A stretch of 64,000 nucleotides of DNA from a bacterium (lineage in GTDB: Bacteria; Planctomycetota; UBA1135; UBA2386), in assembly GCA_024743115.1 (NCBI GenBank), contig JANSXC010000002.1:474207-538206 (forward strand). The letters run 5' to 3'. The notes beneath the pieces are model-generated. The model did no database searches, was not told where the DNA came from, and saw nothing but the letters and a program-made list of their open reading frames with translations. Shown one piece after another: positions 43,611 to 52,168 of the stretch. Numbering within the stretch: the first letter of the stretch is position 1; each line of letters opens with the position of its first letter. Both the position numbers and the translations under genes were made by a program.

Positions 43611-44114
43611 ATGCCCGCGAAGAAGAACTCCGTCACGAAGGGCCGCCGCTACTGGCTGTTCAAATCCGAGCCCGACGCCTACAGCTTCGATCAGCTGAAG
43701 GCGGACAAGCGCACTTTCTGGCACGGCGTGCGCAACTACCAGGCGCGCAATCTCATGCGCGACGACATGAAGGTCGGCGACGGTGTGCTGTTCTACCACA
43801 GCAACGCCAAGCCGATGGCGGTCGTGGGCATCGCCAGGATCGTCAAGGAGGGCTACCCCGATCACACGGCGTTCGAAGAAGGGCACGACTACTACGACCC
43901 GAAGAGCGATCCGTCCGATCCGACCTGGTTCATGGTCGACATCGCCCACGTCGGCGCGATGAAGGAGCCGCTGACGCGCGATCAGCTCAAGGAGCAGGAC
44001 GCGCTCGCGGACATGATGTTGCTGCAGCGCGGCAGTCGACTGTCGGTGCAGCCAGTGACCCCCGCGGAGTGGCGCGCGATCCTGAAACTCGGTGGTCAGA
44101 ACGAGAGTTGGTGA
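43611..44114 (+). CDS. EVE-domain protein
   Basis: A 167-residue protein with the EVE/PUA-like fold. Typical stretches are YWLFKSEPDAYSFDQL, WHGVRNYQARNLMRDDMKVGDGVLFYHS and GIARIVKEGYPD. EVE domains bind modified bases in DNA or RNA, and stand-alone members are widespread. TATTCT at 43596-43601 ends 9 bases before the ATG. The gene lies 28 bases after the DUF4340 stop and 4 bases before the lipoprotein start. Confidence 0.92.
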   Translation: MPAKKNSVTKGRRYWLFKSEPDAYSFDQLKADKRTFWHGVRNYQARNLMRDDMKVGDGVLFYHSNAKPMAVVGIARIVKEGYPDHTAFEEGHDYYDPKSDPSDPTWFMVDIAHVGAMKEPLTRDQLKEQDALADMMLLQRGSRLSVQPVTPAEWRAILKLGGQNESW

Positions 44115-44118
44115 CGGC

Positions 44119-44991
44119 GTGAGTAAATCGATCGCACGCTGGTTCGCGGCCGCGGCCGTCGTGGTTGCCGCCGGCATCGGGCTCCAGGCGTGCGGTCAGC
44201 CACCGGGTCCGGCCGGGTTCGAAGGGCCGACGGCGGTCTGCCATGACAGCGAGGGCGGCTTCTATCTGGTCGCGAATCGCAACGGCGACGCGGGTGCGAA
44301 GGACGGCAACGGCTTCATATCGAGGATGGTGCCGGGGGCCGAGGACGCCGCGGGCACGCAGTGGCGCTGGATCACGGGCGCGCGGGATGGTGTGACGCTG
44401 CATGCGCCCGCGGGGATCGTGGTTCACGAGGCGACGCTGTTTGTCACGGACATCGATGTGGTCCGGCGCTTCGATCGCGAGTCGGGGACGCCGCAGGAGG
44501 AACTCGTGGTTGCGGGCGCGAGTCGGCTTGGTGCCGTGGCCGTGGCGCCCGATGGCACCGTGTACGTCGCTGGCCGCGGTGTCCGCGACGGCGCGATCTG
44601 GCGGTTGGCGCCGGGTTCAAGTTCGTTCGAGGAACTCGTGTCCGGGCCGGACCTGGGCCTGCCGGTGGGGCTCGTGGCGCGGCCTGCCGCGCTCTACGTG
44701 GTCAACGCGGCGGGCGCGTTCTTCCAGATCGATGGGCAGGGGCGGCGCACGGCGCTCGGCCAGGTTCCGACGGGTGGCGTGACCGGTCTGGCGCGCGCGA
44801 ATGGGGCGTACTGTATCCCGAGCGCCGCCGGCCAGTGCGTCTATCGGTTCGCGGCGACGGGCGGGGTCGAAGCGCTGTCGCAGCGAGTCCCGGACCCCGG
44901 CAACTGTGCGTTCGATACGAGTCGAGGCGTGCTCGTCGTCCCGTCATTGAGTGGAAACCTCGTTGGCAGCGTCGCCGTCCCGGCGCGTTGA
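44119..44991 (+). CDS. NHL/SMP-30-like propeller lipoprotein
   Basis: A 290-residue exported protein from GTG 44119. The signal has a hydrophobic stretch (FAAAAVVVAAGIGLQAC) with Cys25 as the likely lipid site; Gln at -2 is unusual. The mature part has beta-propeller blades, for example DSEGGFYLVANRNG, VAPDGTVYVAGRGVRDG and DTSRGVLVVPSLSGN. It has no catalytic motif. It may bind a small ligand or protein at the envelope. It starts 4 bases after the EVE gene. Confidence 0.72.
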   Translation: MSKSIARWFAAAAVVVAAGIGLQACGQPPGPAGFEGPTAVCHDSEGGFYLVANRNGDAGAKDGNGFISRMVPGAEDAAGTQWRWITGARDGVTLHAPAGIVVHEATLFVTDIDVVRRFDRESGTPQEELVVAGASRLGAVAVAPDGTVYVAGRGVRDGAIWRLAPGSSSFEELVSGPDLGLPVGLVARPAALYVVNAAGAFFQIDGQGRRTALGQVPTGGVTGLARANGAYCIPSAAGQCVYRFAATGGVEALSQRVPDPGNCAFDTSRGVLVVPSLSGNLVGSVAVPAR

Positions 44992-45017
44992 TCGAGTCGT
45001 CCGCGACCTGCTACAGT
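44988..45017 (+). promoter_or_regulatory. Sigma-70-like promoter of the clpS gene, likely leaderless
   Basis: TTGATC (44988-44993) and TACAGT (45012-45017) are separated by 18 bases, and TGC precedes the -10 as an extended element. The -10 ends 6 bases before ATG 45024, so the transcript should start at or close to the start codon. The -35 overlaps the previous stop codon. Confidence 0.5.
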
Positions 45018-45023
45018 AGAGCG

Positions 45024-45338
45024 ATGCTCGTTCGCGCGGCGACGAAACAAAAGACGAAGACCAAGATCGGCACCAAGACCAAGACGAAGTCGAAGACTTC
45101 GCCCGCCCGGCCGTGGAACGTGATCGTCAAGGACGACCCCGTGACGCTGATGACCTACGTCACCAAGGTGTTCATGCAGGTCTTCGGCTACACGATCGAC
45201 AAGGCCAACCGCTTGATGCTCGAGGTCCACAACAAGGGTTCGTCGATCGTCTGGACCGGCGCCAGGGAGCAGGCCGAGGTCTACGCGCAGAAGCTGCAGG
45301 CGCATCACCTGCTCGCGACCATCGACGAGGCACCGTGA
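45024..45338 (+). CDS. clpS: ATP-dependent Clp protease adaptor ClpS
   Basis: A 104-residue adaptor that delivers N-degron substrates to ClpAP or ClpCP. The N-terminal 30 residues are a Lys/Thr-rich stretch (KTKTKIGTKTKTKSKTS) that is probably flexible. The core begins PWNVIVKDDPVTLMTYV, with the Asp-Asp pair that binds the substrate amino group. It continues FGYTIDKANRLMLEVHNKG with the conserved His. The residue before the Asp pair is Lys, not Asn as in E. coli. The next gene encodes a DUF2017 protein, an arrangement known from Actinobacteria. Confidence 0.92.
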   Translation: MLVRAATKQKTKTKIGTKTKTKSKTSPARPWNVIVKDDPVTLMTYVTKVFMQVFGYTIDKANRLMLEVHNKGSSIVWTGAREQAEVYAQKLQAHHLLATIDEAP

Positions 45339-45348
45339 CGAGCGATTC

Positions 45349-45945
45349 GTGACCACCGAAGGTGAATACGAGGGCGCCGGTGGCGAGCCCCCGGAGCGGG
45401 AGCCTCGGGATCGCGACGCCGTGATGAAGCTCTGGGCAGCCAGGGTCGACGAGGGCTACCTGTTCGGTGGGCTGCCGCCAGCCGCCGTGCAAACGCTCAA
45501 GGGCGTGCCCATGCTGCTCGAGAGCACCGACGAGCGGGTCCGCGATCGGCTGCTGCCGGAGACGTGTGACGACGCCGAGGACGAGGAGCACTGGCGCGAG
45601 CACGCCGTACCAGAGCTCGAGCGACTGTTCATGTCGCGCGCGCAGCTCGTGCGTCGCGATCTCAACGGCCTCAAGCGGTTCGCGATCGATGGCACGCATG
45701 TGCTGATGATCCCGCACGAACACAGCAGCGCCTGGCTCGCCGCGATGAATGCCGCGCGGTTGGCGCTCTTCGTTCTGAACGATCTCACCGCCCGGGACCT
45801 CGAAGGCGATCGCGTCAGTGGACTCAAGCCGAAGCAGCTCGAGGCGATCGCGCGCATCGACCTGCTGGCGTCGATCCAGGCCGTGCTACTCGGCGACTTC
45901 GAACTCGAAGACGCCGGGTCGATCGACGATTTCGATCTCGAGTAG
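45349..45945 (+). CDS. DUF2017-family protein paired with ClpS
   Basis: A 198-residue cytosolic protein, GTG start 10 bases after clpS. The core LPPAAVQTLKGVPMLLES, then RLLPETCDDAEDEEHWREHAVPELERLFMSR and WLAAMNAARLALFVLNDL, matches the order of the DUF2017 family. In Actinobacteria that family is encoded next to clpS. The region is acidic and helical. It has no known enzymatic motif. It may modulate ClpS or Clp function, but this is inferred from neighbourhood only. It ends 2 bases before the convergent sortilin-like gene. Confidence 0.72.
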   Translation: MTTEGEYEGAGGEPPEREPRDRDAVMKLWAARVDEGYLFGGLPPAAVQTLKGVPMLLESTDERVRDRLLPETCDDAEDEEHWREHAVPELERLFMSRAQLVRRDLNGLKRFAIDGTHVLMIPHEHSSAWLAAMNAARLALFVLNDLTARDLEGDRVSGLKPKQLEAIARIDLLASIQAVLLGDFELEDAGSIDDFDLE

Positions 45946-45947
45946 GG

Positions 45948-48863
45948 TTACCAGTCGCGTCGACTGGCACCGTGCTCCTCGCCTTCCTCGACGGTCTCCT
46001 CGTCTGCGGGCACCGGGCCGAGGATCGAACTCGCCGGTCGGCGATCGAGGACCTGGAAGCGTTGCTTCGACTCCTGGCTGCCGAGGCGGATCGTGACGAC
46101 GAACTCGCCGGGAGCCGGGCCGCTGTTGCCGCCGCCTCCGCTGAAGCCCGAGAACGCGCGGCGCATGCCACCGCGGCGAGAGCGTTGCCACTTCACTTCG
46201 TGGTATCCGGCCTCCTTGGGCCCCTTGGTCGACCAGCGGACCTTACCCGTCACGTCGGCGACCTCGATTTCGACGTCGTCGTCGACATCGCTACCGAGCA
46301 CGTAGCGGAACGTCGGGGTCACGAACGGGTTACTTGCCGACCACGAGCGGGCGCCGACGTAGCCGACGCGGTATGCGCGCGGCAGCAGCACGCCGCCGCT
46401 GGGCGGCAGCGCCTTCATCCGGCCGCCGAGCTGGCCGGAAGCGAGGCCTTCGAACGCGCTGGCGTCCAGCGCCCAGACGCCGCGGCCGTGCGTGCCGAGC
46501 AGCACGTGCGGTTCTCGCGGGTGCACCACGAGGTCGTGGACCGCGACGCGCGGCAGGTCCTTGCCGAGGCGGAACCAGTTGGCGCCGTCGTCGACGGACA
46601 CGAACACGCTCATCTCGGTGCCGAGGAACAGCACGTTGGCCTGACGCGGATGCTGGCGCACGACGTTGATTGGCTCCATCGGCAGTTCGTGCGCGATGGA
46701 TTGGAACGTCTCGCCACCGTCGTCCGTGCGGAAAACGAACGGTGCGCGGATGTCCTCGCGGTAGCCCGTGAAGCTCACGAACGCGACCTGCGCGTCGTGC
46801 GATGATGCCTCGACGCGCGACACCCAGAGCTTCTGGGTTGCAGCCGGGAAACGGTCCGTCAGGTCATGCCAGCGCTGGCCGCCGTTCTTCGTCAGCCACA
46901 CGCGGCCGTCGTCGGTGCCGACAAAGAGCATGCCTTCACGTTTGGGTGACTCACTGATCGACGTGATCGTGCAGTGGGGGACGTCGCCCTTCTTCTTCTC
47001 GGGATCGTCGGTCGTGAGATCGGGGCTGATCCGTTCCCATGTGTCGCCGCGATCGCGCGAGCGATGCAGGTGCTGACTGCCCGTGTACACCGTCGTCGAG
47101 CTGTGGGGCGACAGCACGATCGGCGTGTTCCAGTTGAACCGCAGCCGCGGCTGGCCTTTGGCCGCGCGCGGTTTGATCCGCTGCCGGGCGCCGGTACGCA
47201 GGTTCATGCGCGACATGCCGCCGAACTGTGATTCCGAGTAGACGATGTCGGGATCGTCGGGGTCGACGACGGTGTAGAAGCCATCGCCGCCGTTGATCTT
47301 GAATGCGTCGGCGGCGCGCAATCCGGAGCTCGTCGGGCCGTGGATCGGGAAACCCCATGTGCCGTTGTCCTGCAGGCCGATGAAGATTCGGTACGGCGAG
47401 CGCTCGTCGACCGCGACCGTGTAGGCCTGGAGGATCGGCAGGTGGGGCAGATGATCCCAGTTGTCGCCGCCGTCCCAGGTGATCGCGAGGCCACCGTCGT
47501 TGCCGAGCAGGCAGTGCTTGCTGTCGCGCGGATCGATCCACAGTGCGTGATGGTCAACGTGCAGGCCGTTCGCGAACGCGTTGCCGCGCCTGCGCCCTCT
47601 GGGCGTCCAGGTCTTGCCGCCGTCGGTCGAACGCAGAACCGGGACTGAGAGCACGTAGACCGTTTCCGCATCGTTGGGGTCGATGCGGACCTGGCCGTAG
47701 TAGTAGCCCGGTGTGCCGCCGATCGAGGTGTCGCCGTTGGTCTTGGTCCAGGTGTCGCCGCCGTCGTCGCTGCGATAGACCTCGCCGCCGATCGTGCGGC
47801 GTCGCGAGCGCCGGGCGCGATCCTGGGCTTCCTCTTCGCCATGGAGCGCCTCGTCGAGTGCGACGGGATCGGCGAGGATCTCGGCGGGCAGCAGTTCGTC
47901 GATTCGTCGTGCAGGGTCGCCGTCGCGATCGCCGTCTCGATCCCGCGGTGTGCGTGGCTCCTCTTCGCCGACGGGCGCCGGTGTCGTGTTCGGTGTGCCG
48001 ACGGGATTGAGATTCTCGATGCACGCGTAGAGCGTGGCGCCGTTGCGATGAAACGCGTCGATGCCGATGCGGCCGAGTTTGCCGGCTGGCAGGCCGCCCT
48101 CGAGTTGCTCCCAGTTGTCGCCGCCGTCGCGTGAACGCCACAGTCGCGAACCCGCGCCGCCTTCTTCGAAGTTCCATGCGCGCCGGCGACGCTCGTAGGA
48201 AGCCGCGAACAACGTCTCTGAATCCGTCGGATCGAAGATCACGTCGACGAACCCGACGTCGGGGCCGCGGTCGATCACGCGTTCCCAGTTGTCGCCGCCG
48301 TCGAGTGAGCGGTAGAGCCCGCGGTCGGCGTTGCTGCGATAGAGCGCGCCGAGCGCCGCGACGTAGATCACGTCCGCGTTGTCCGGATGGATCGCGATGC
48401 GCCCGACGTGATCGGTGCCGTCGAGGCCGACGTGTTCGAACGTTTCACCGCCGTCGCGCGAACGGTAGACGCCGTTGCCCCAGTACGAACTGCGCTGGTT
48501 GTTGGCTTCGCCCGTGCCGACGAACAGCACGTCGGGGTTGGTCGGAGCGACGGCGATGTCGCCGATCGAGATCGAGTACTGATCCTGGAACTGCGGCTGC
48601 CAGCTGGTGCCGCCGTTCGTCGTCTTCCACAGGCCGCCGCTGCCCGCCGCGGCCCAGAAGACCTGTGGCTTCTCCGGGTGCACGGCGATGTCGACAATGC
48701 GACCGCCGGAGCTGACCGGGCCGAGTTCACGCCACGGCATCTGGCCGAACACGTTCTCGGCGAGGTGTGCCTGTTCGCTTACTTGCCCGAGGACCTGCGT
48801 GCCGAGCACGAGTCCGGTGGTGAGTCTGGTGGCGAGCCCGAGGAGATTCTTGAGCGAGTTCAT
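45948..48863 (-). CDS. Secreted sortilin/VPS10-like BNR-repeat protein
   Basis: A 971-residue exported protein; the signal ends near residue 27 (TQVLGQ). Many BNR/Asp-box type blades (SxDxGxxW) are seen, such as WKTTNGGTSW, YRSRDGGETF, YRSLDGGDNWERV, WRSRDGGDNWEQL and LTKNGGQRWHDL. They make a VPS10/sortilin-like ten-bladed propeller over about 45-810. Acidic and Arg-rich linkers lie at about 290-345. The C-terminal part (about 830-970) is a beta-sandwich with VADVTGKVRWSTKG and a Gly-rich stretch. It has no catalytic site. It is the paralogue of the next minus-strand gene and probably binds a secreted ligand. It is convergent with the DUF2017 gene. Confidence 0.83.
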   Translation of the reverse strand: MNSLKNLLGLATRLTTGLVLGTQVLGQVSEQAHLAENVFGQMPWRELGPVSSGGRIVDIAVHPEKPQVFWAAAGSGGLWKTTNGGTSWQPQFQDQYSISIGDIAVAPTNPDVLFVGTGEANNQRSSYWGNGVYRSRDGGETFEHVGLDGTDHVGRIAIHPDNADVIYVAALGALYRSNADRGLYRSLDGGDNWERVIDRGPDVGFVDVIFDPTDSETLFAASYERRRRAWNFEEGGAGSRLWRSRDGGDNWEQLEGGLPAGKLGRIGIDAFHRNGATLYACIENLNPVGTPNTTPAPVGEEEPRTPRDRDGDRDGDPARRIDELLPAEILADPVALDEALHGEEEAQDRARRSRRRTIGGEVYRSDDGGDTWTKTNGDTSIGGTPGYYYGQVRIDPNDAETVYVLSVPVLRSTDGGKTWTPRGRRRGNAFANGLHVDHHALWIDPRDSKHCLLGNDGGLAITWDGGDNWDHLPHLPILQAYTVAVDERSPYRIFIGLQDNGTWGFPIHGPTSSGLRAADAFKINGGDGFYTVVDPDDPDIVYSESQFGGMSRMNLRTGARQRIKPRAAKGQPRLRFNWNTPIVLSPHSSTTVYTGSQHLHRSRDRGDTWERISPDLTTDDPEKKKGDVPHCTITSISESPKREGMLFVGTDDGRVWLTKNGGQRWHDLTDRFPAATQKLWVSRVEASSHDAQVAFVSFTGYREDIRAPFVFRTDDGGETFQSIAHELPMEPINVVRQHPRQANVLFLGTEMSVFVSVDDGANWFRLGKDLPRVAVHDLVVHPREPHVLLGTHGRGVWALDASAFEGLASGQLGGRMKALPPSGGVLLPRAYRVGYVGARSWSASNPFVTPTFRYVLGSDVDDDVEIEVADVTGKVRWSTKGPKEAGYHEVKWQRSRRGGMRRAFSGFSGGGGNSGPAPGEFVVTIRLGSQESKQRFQVLDRRPASSILGPVPADEETVEEGEEHGASRRDW

Positions 48864-48890
48864 CTTGAGGTTCCGGTTCGGGGTCGCGGT

Positions 48891-51800
48891 TCAGCGAATG
48901 GCGGGGTAGCCACTCGCTGTCGGCAAGGGCGATGCGGTCGCGGCGTCGGGCGCACGCGCGGTGATGGGGTCGGGATGCAGTTCGAACGCGCGGGCGTCGA
49001 CATCGTCCTGGCCGTCCCAACGCACGGCGTAACTGCCCGGGCTCGCGAGTCGGCGACCCGCGCGGCCCGACCACTGGATCGCCTGCAGGCCGGCTCGGGC
49101 CTTGCCTTTGACCTTGGCGATCTCGGCGCCCGTGACATCGTGGATCGTGAGCGTCGGTGCGCTCTCGGGCTTCTCGGCACAGTGCACGTAGAACGTGACG
49201 CCGTAGGCCGGGTTCTTCGCGTGGTAGTCACGGTCGCCCTGGTAGCCGCGGCTCGTCATGCGCCAGAGGATCGCTGGTTCCACCGCGAACAGGTGGCGGT
49301 CGTTCGTCGCGACCTTCGCGGTCAATTGGCGCAGCGGTTCGATGTCGACGATCCAGACGCCCCGGCCGTGCGTGCCCGCGACGAGGTCGCTGTCGCGGTC
49401 CTGGATGAACAGGTCGCGCATGCTGACGGTCGGGAGGCCGCTGCCGAGCGAGAACCAGCGTTGGCCACGATCGAGCGACACGTGGCAGCCGTACTCGGTG
49501 CCGAGGAACAACAGGTTCTCGTTGCGCGGGTCTTCGCAGAATGCGTAGCACGGTTCGCGCAGCGGCAGATCGTCCGCGAGCGACTGCCACGTTTCTCCGC
49601 GATCCTGAGATACGAACACGTAGGTCTGGAAGTCGTCGAAGCGGTGGCCGTCGAGCGTCAAGTAGACCCGATCGTTGGCGTAGTGCGATGGCACGATGTC
49701 ACTGACGTAGCGGCGCGCGAGGATCGGCAGGTTGTCGTCGATGCGTTGCCACTCTCGGCCGCCGTCGTCGGTGCGCCAGAGCGCGCCGTCGTCCGTGCCG
49801 GCGTAGAGCAGTCCCATGACGCGCGGGCTCTCGGCGATCGCGGTGGCTGTGCCCTCTTCGCTGGCGCCGAGCGGCCCGGAGATGCAGCGCATCCGCATGC
49901 CGCGCAATCGGCCGACCGGTCCCTGACCCGGGCGGGTCTGGCGGTTGTCGAGATGGGCATAGCGCTCGCCGCGGTAGACGTGGCTGCCGGCGTGATACAG
50001 CGTCAGCCGGTTGTGGGGCGAGAGGATGAACGGGCTGTCCCAGTTCCAGCGCGCGCGGCCGTCCTTGGCGCGATCGCGCTGCATGCGGGCCGAGCCGCCC
50101 GACCGCAGGTCATTGATGCCGAGTGCACCGTTCTGGCTCGTGCAGTAGAGGATCCACGGTTCGACCGGATCGGTGACGGCGCCGAAACCGTCGCCGCCGC
50201 GCACCGTGCGCCAGTCCTCGAAGCCGACCCCCTCGCGGTAGCGCGTGCGCGACGGACCGACCCACGTGCCGTTGTCCTGCAGGCCGCCGATCACGTTGTA
50301 CGGGACGCTGTTGTCCGCCGTGACATCGTAGTACTGCGCGACGCAGAAGCCGTGGAGCACCTGCCAGGTCCGGCCGCGATCCCAGGTCTCGTTGACGCCG
50401 CCATCGCATCCCGCGACGAGGTGGTCGCTGTCGTCTGGGTCGACCCAGATTGCATGGAAGTCGACGTGGATGCCGCGGTTGATCGCGGCGAACTCCTTGC
50501 CGCCGTCGCTGCTGCCCCAGAGCGTCGTGCCCACGGAGTACAGGTTCTGGTCGTTCCGCGGATCGACGCGGATCACGGAGTAGTAGAACGGCCGTTCGGT
50601 AAGGCTGTTGAGCCGGGTCCAGGTCTCGCCCGCGTCGTCGCTGCGAAAGACACCGCCGGTCTGGAAGCCGTCTTCGCCCTGCTTGCCCTGGCGGTTTTGG
50701 ACCTGGCCGAACAGGCGTCCGCCGTTGGGATAATCGGGGTTGCGGCCGAAGCCACCGGCGTTGCGCGGGCGGAAGCCGTAGGTCAGCTCGACCTCTTTGG
50801 TCTCCTTACCGCGAACGAACGTCACCTTGACCTTCGTGCCGCCGCGCGAGTCCGCGAGGATGTCGCGCAGGTCCTGTAGGCTGGTGACGTCCTCGTCGTC
50901 CATCATGATGACGCGATCGCCGGCCTGCATCCCGGCCTGCTCCGCGCCGCCGCCTTCGGAGAGCGTGCCGAGCACGGCGCCGGGCGCGTCCTTGCTGCCA
51001 TCTTCGCCGCCTTGGAACCCGAACACCGCGGTGCCCCGCGCGTTCTTGTTGGGATCCTTGTTGGCGACGGCGTCGAGCGGACGCTGCCGTGAGCCGGAGT
51101 GCCAGCCGCTGCGTTCGGTCTCGATGATCGCGAACAGCGTGTTCGGGTTCTCGTCGTAGAAGTCGATGCCGCTGCGGCCCCACTTGGAGGCGGTCGGCAG
51201 GCCGGCATCGAGGCGCCGCCAGTTGTCGCCGCCGTCGATGCTCTTGTAGATACCACTGTGTTCGCCGAAGCGCGTTGCCGGGTCGTTGCCGTCGAACTCA
51301 TCCCGCCAGCGCTCGTAGAGGCAGGCGATCACGACGTCGGGATTGCCGGGCTGCATGCGAACATCGATGCAGCCGGTGCGATCGTCGACGTAGAGCACGC
51401 GTTCCCAGTTCTTGCCGCCGTCCATCGTGCGGTAGACGCCGCGTTCCTCGTTCTGGCCCCAGAGCCGCCCGAGCGCGGCGACGAAGACGATGTTCGGGTC
51501 GGTGGGGTGGATGTCGATGTGGCCGATCTGGAACGTCTCGAACAGGCCGAGGTGCTCCCAGTTCTCGCCGCCGTCCGTCGAGCGATAGACGCCGTCGCCC
51601 CACTGCACCGAGTTGCGACCGTTTTCCTCGCCGGTGCCGACCCAGACGATGTCCGGGTCGCTCGGCGCGATTGCGACGTCGCCGATCGAAACCGTGCCGA
51701 ACTTGTCGAACACGTTGGTCCAGGTCGTGCCCGCGTTCGTCGTGCGCCAGACCCCGCCACCTGCCGTGCCGGCGAACCACGTGCTCTGGCGGTCGGCGTG

Positions 51801-52010
51801 GATCGCGAGATCCGTGATGCGGCCGATCGGGTTGACCGGGCCGACGTTGCGCCAGGCGAGGCCGTCGACCATCGCGGTCGAGAACACCGGGTCCGGCGCG
51901 ACGGACAGGCGTGAGCCGCGGGCCGACTGGGCGGCGGCGGTGTTGGTGATGGCGGTGAGTCCGAGGAGGACGGGAACGAGTACCGCGAACGGCGTTCGGC
52001 GCATGATCAA
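48891..52010 (-). CDS. Secreted sortilin-like BNR-repeat protein with inserted PDZ domain
   Basis: A 1039-residue paralogue of the protein encoded at 45948-48863, in the same order 27 bases upstream of it. The signal ends near residue 27 (TAAAQS). BNR-type blades include WRTTNAGTTWTNVF, YRSTDGGENWEHL, YRTMDGGKNWERV and WRTDDGGREWQRI. A PDZ domain is inserted at about 325-413, between propeller blades (GAVLGTLSEGGGAEQAGM, then VIMMDDEDVTS). The paralogue has a short acidic/basic linker at the same place. The C-terminal sandwich has LTIHDVTGAEIAKVKGK. The PDZ suggests binding of peptide C-termini. Confidence 0.83.
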   Translation of the reverse strand: MIMRRTPFAVLVPVLLGLTAITNTAAAQSARGSRLSVAPDPVFSTAMVDGLAWRNVGPVNPIGRITDLAIHADRQSTWFAGTAGGGVWRTTNAGTTWTNVFDKFGTVSIGDVAIAPSDPDIVWVGTGEENGRNSVQWGDGVYRSTDGGENWEHLGLFETFQIGHIDIHPTDPNIVFVAALGRLWGQNEERGVYRTMDGGKNWERVLYVDDRTGCIDVRMQPGNPDVVIACLYERWRDEFDGNDPATRFGEHSGIYKSIDGGDNWRRLDAGLPTASKWGRSGIDFYDENPNTLFAIIETERSGWHSGSRQRPLDAVANKDPNKNARGTAVFGFQGGEDGSKDAPGAVLGTLSEGGGAEQAGMQAGDRVIMMDDEDVTSLQDLRDILADSRGGTKVKVTFVRGKETKEVELTYGFRPRNAGGFGRNPDYPNGGRLFGQVQNRQGKQGEDGFQTGGVFRSDDAGETWTRLNSLTERPFYYSVIRVDPRNDQNLYSVGTTLWGSSDGGKEFAAINRGIHVDFHAIWVDPDDSDHLVAGCDGGVNETWDRGRTWQVLHGFCVAQYYDVTADNSVPYNVIGGLQDNGTWVGPSRTRYREGVGFEDWRTVRGGDGFGAVTDPVEPWILYCTSQNGALGINDLRSGGSARMQRDRAKDGRARWNWDSPFILSPHNRLTLYHAGSHVYRGERYAHLDNRQTRPGQGPVGRLRGMRMRCISGPLGASEEGTATAIAESPRVMGLLYAGTDDGALWRTDDGGREWQRIDDNLPILARRYVSDIVPSHYANDRVYLTLDGHRFDDFQTYVFVSQDRGETWQSLADDLPLREPCYAFCEDPRNENLLFLGTEYGCHVSLDRGQRWFSLGSGLPTVSMRDLFIQDRDSDLVAGTHGRGVWIVDIEPLRQLTAKVATNDRHLFAVEPAILWRMTSRGYQGDRDYHAKNPAYGVTFYVHCAEKPESAPTLTIHDVTGAEIAKVKGKARAGLQAIQWSGRAGRRLASPGSYAVRWDGQDDVDARAFELHPDPITARAPDAATASPLPTASGYPAIR

Positions 52011-52136
52011 CGATCCGTGATTGCGTTGGAGGCGGACGAGTGCCGCGCAGCATACGCCGGGGGCCGGTGCGGCGCTGGTTGCGCCCGCCCCGGAAAGTGT
52101 CGCAAAGGTGTGTGCGGCCGCGATCTAGGCCGCCTG

Positions 52137-52162
52137 AGCGCAGCCCTGAGCCGGGCTGCGCT
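52137..52162 (-). terminator. 10-bp hairpin ending the minus-strand envelope cluster
   Basis: AGCGCAGCCC (52137-52146) and GGGCTGCGCT (52153-52162) are perfect complements with a 6-base loop. On the minus strand the hairpin follows the stop of the barrel lipoprotein gene (52169) by 6 bases. It is the longest stem found in the window. No U-tract follows. Confidence 0.6.
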
Positions 52163-52168
52163 GGACCG

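Noticed and set aside
48387..50879. 830-residue plus-strand frame across the two sortilin-like genes
   Set aside because: It spans the junction of two well-supported minus-strand genes and has no motif or signal.
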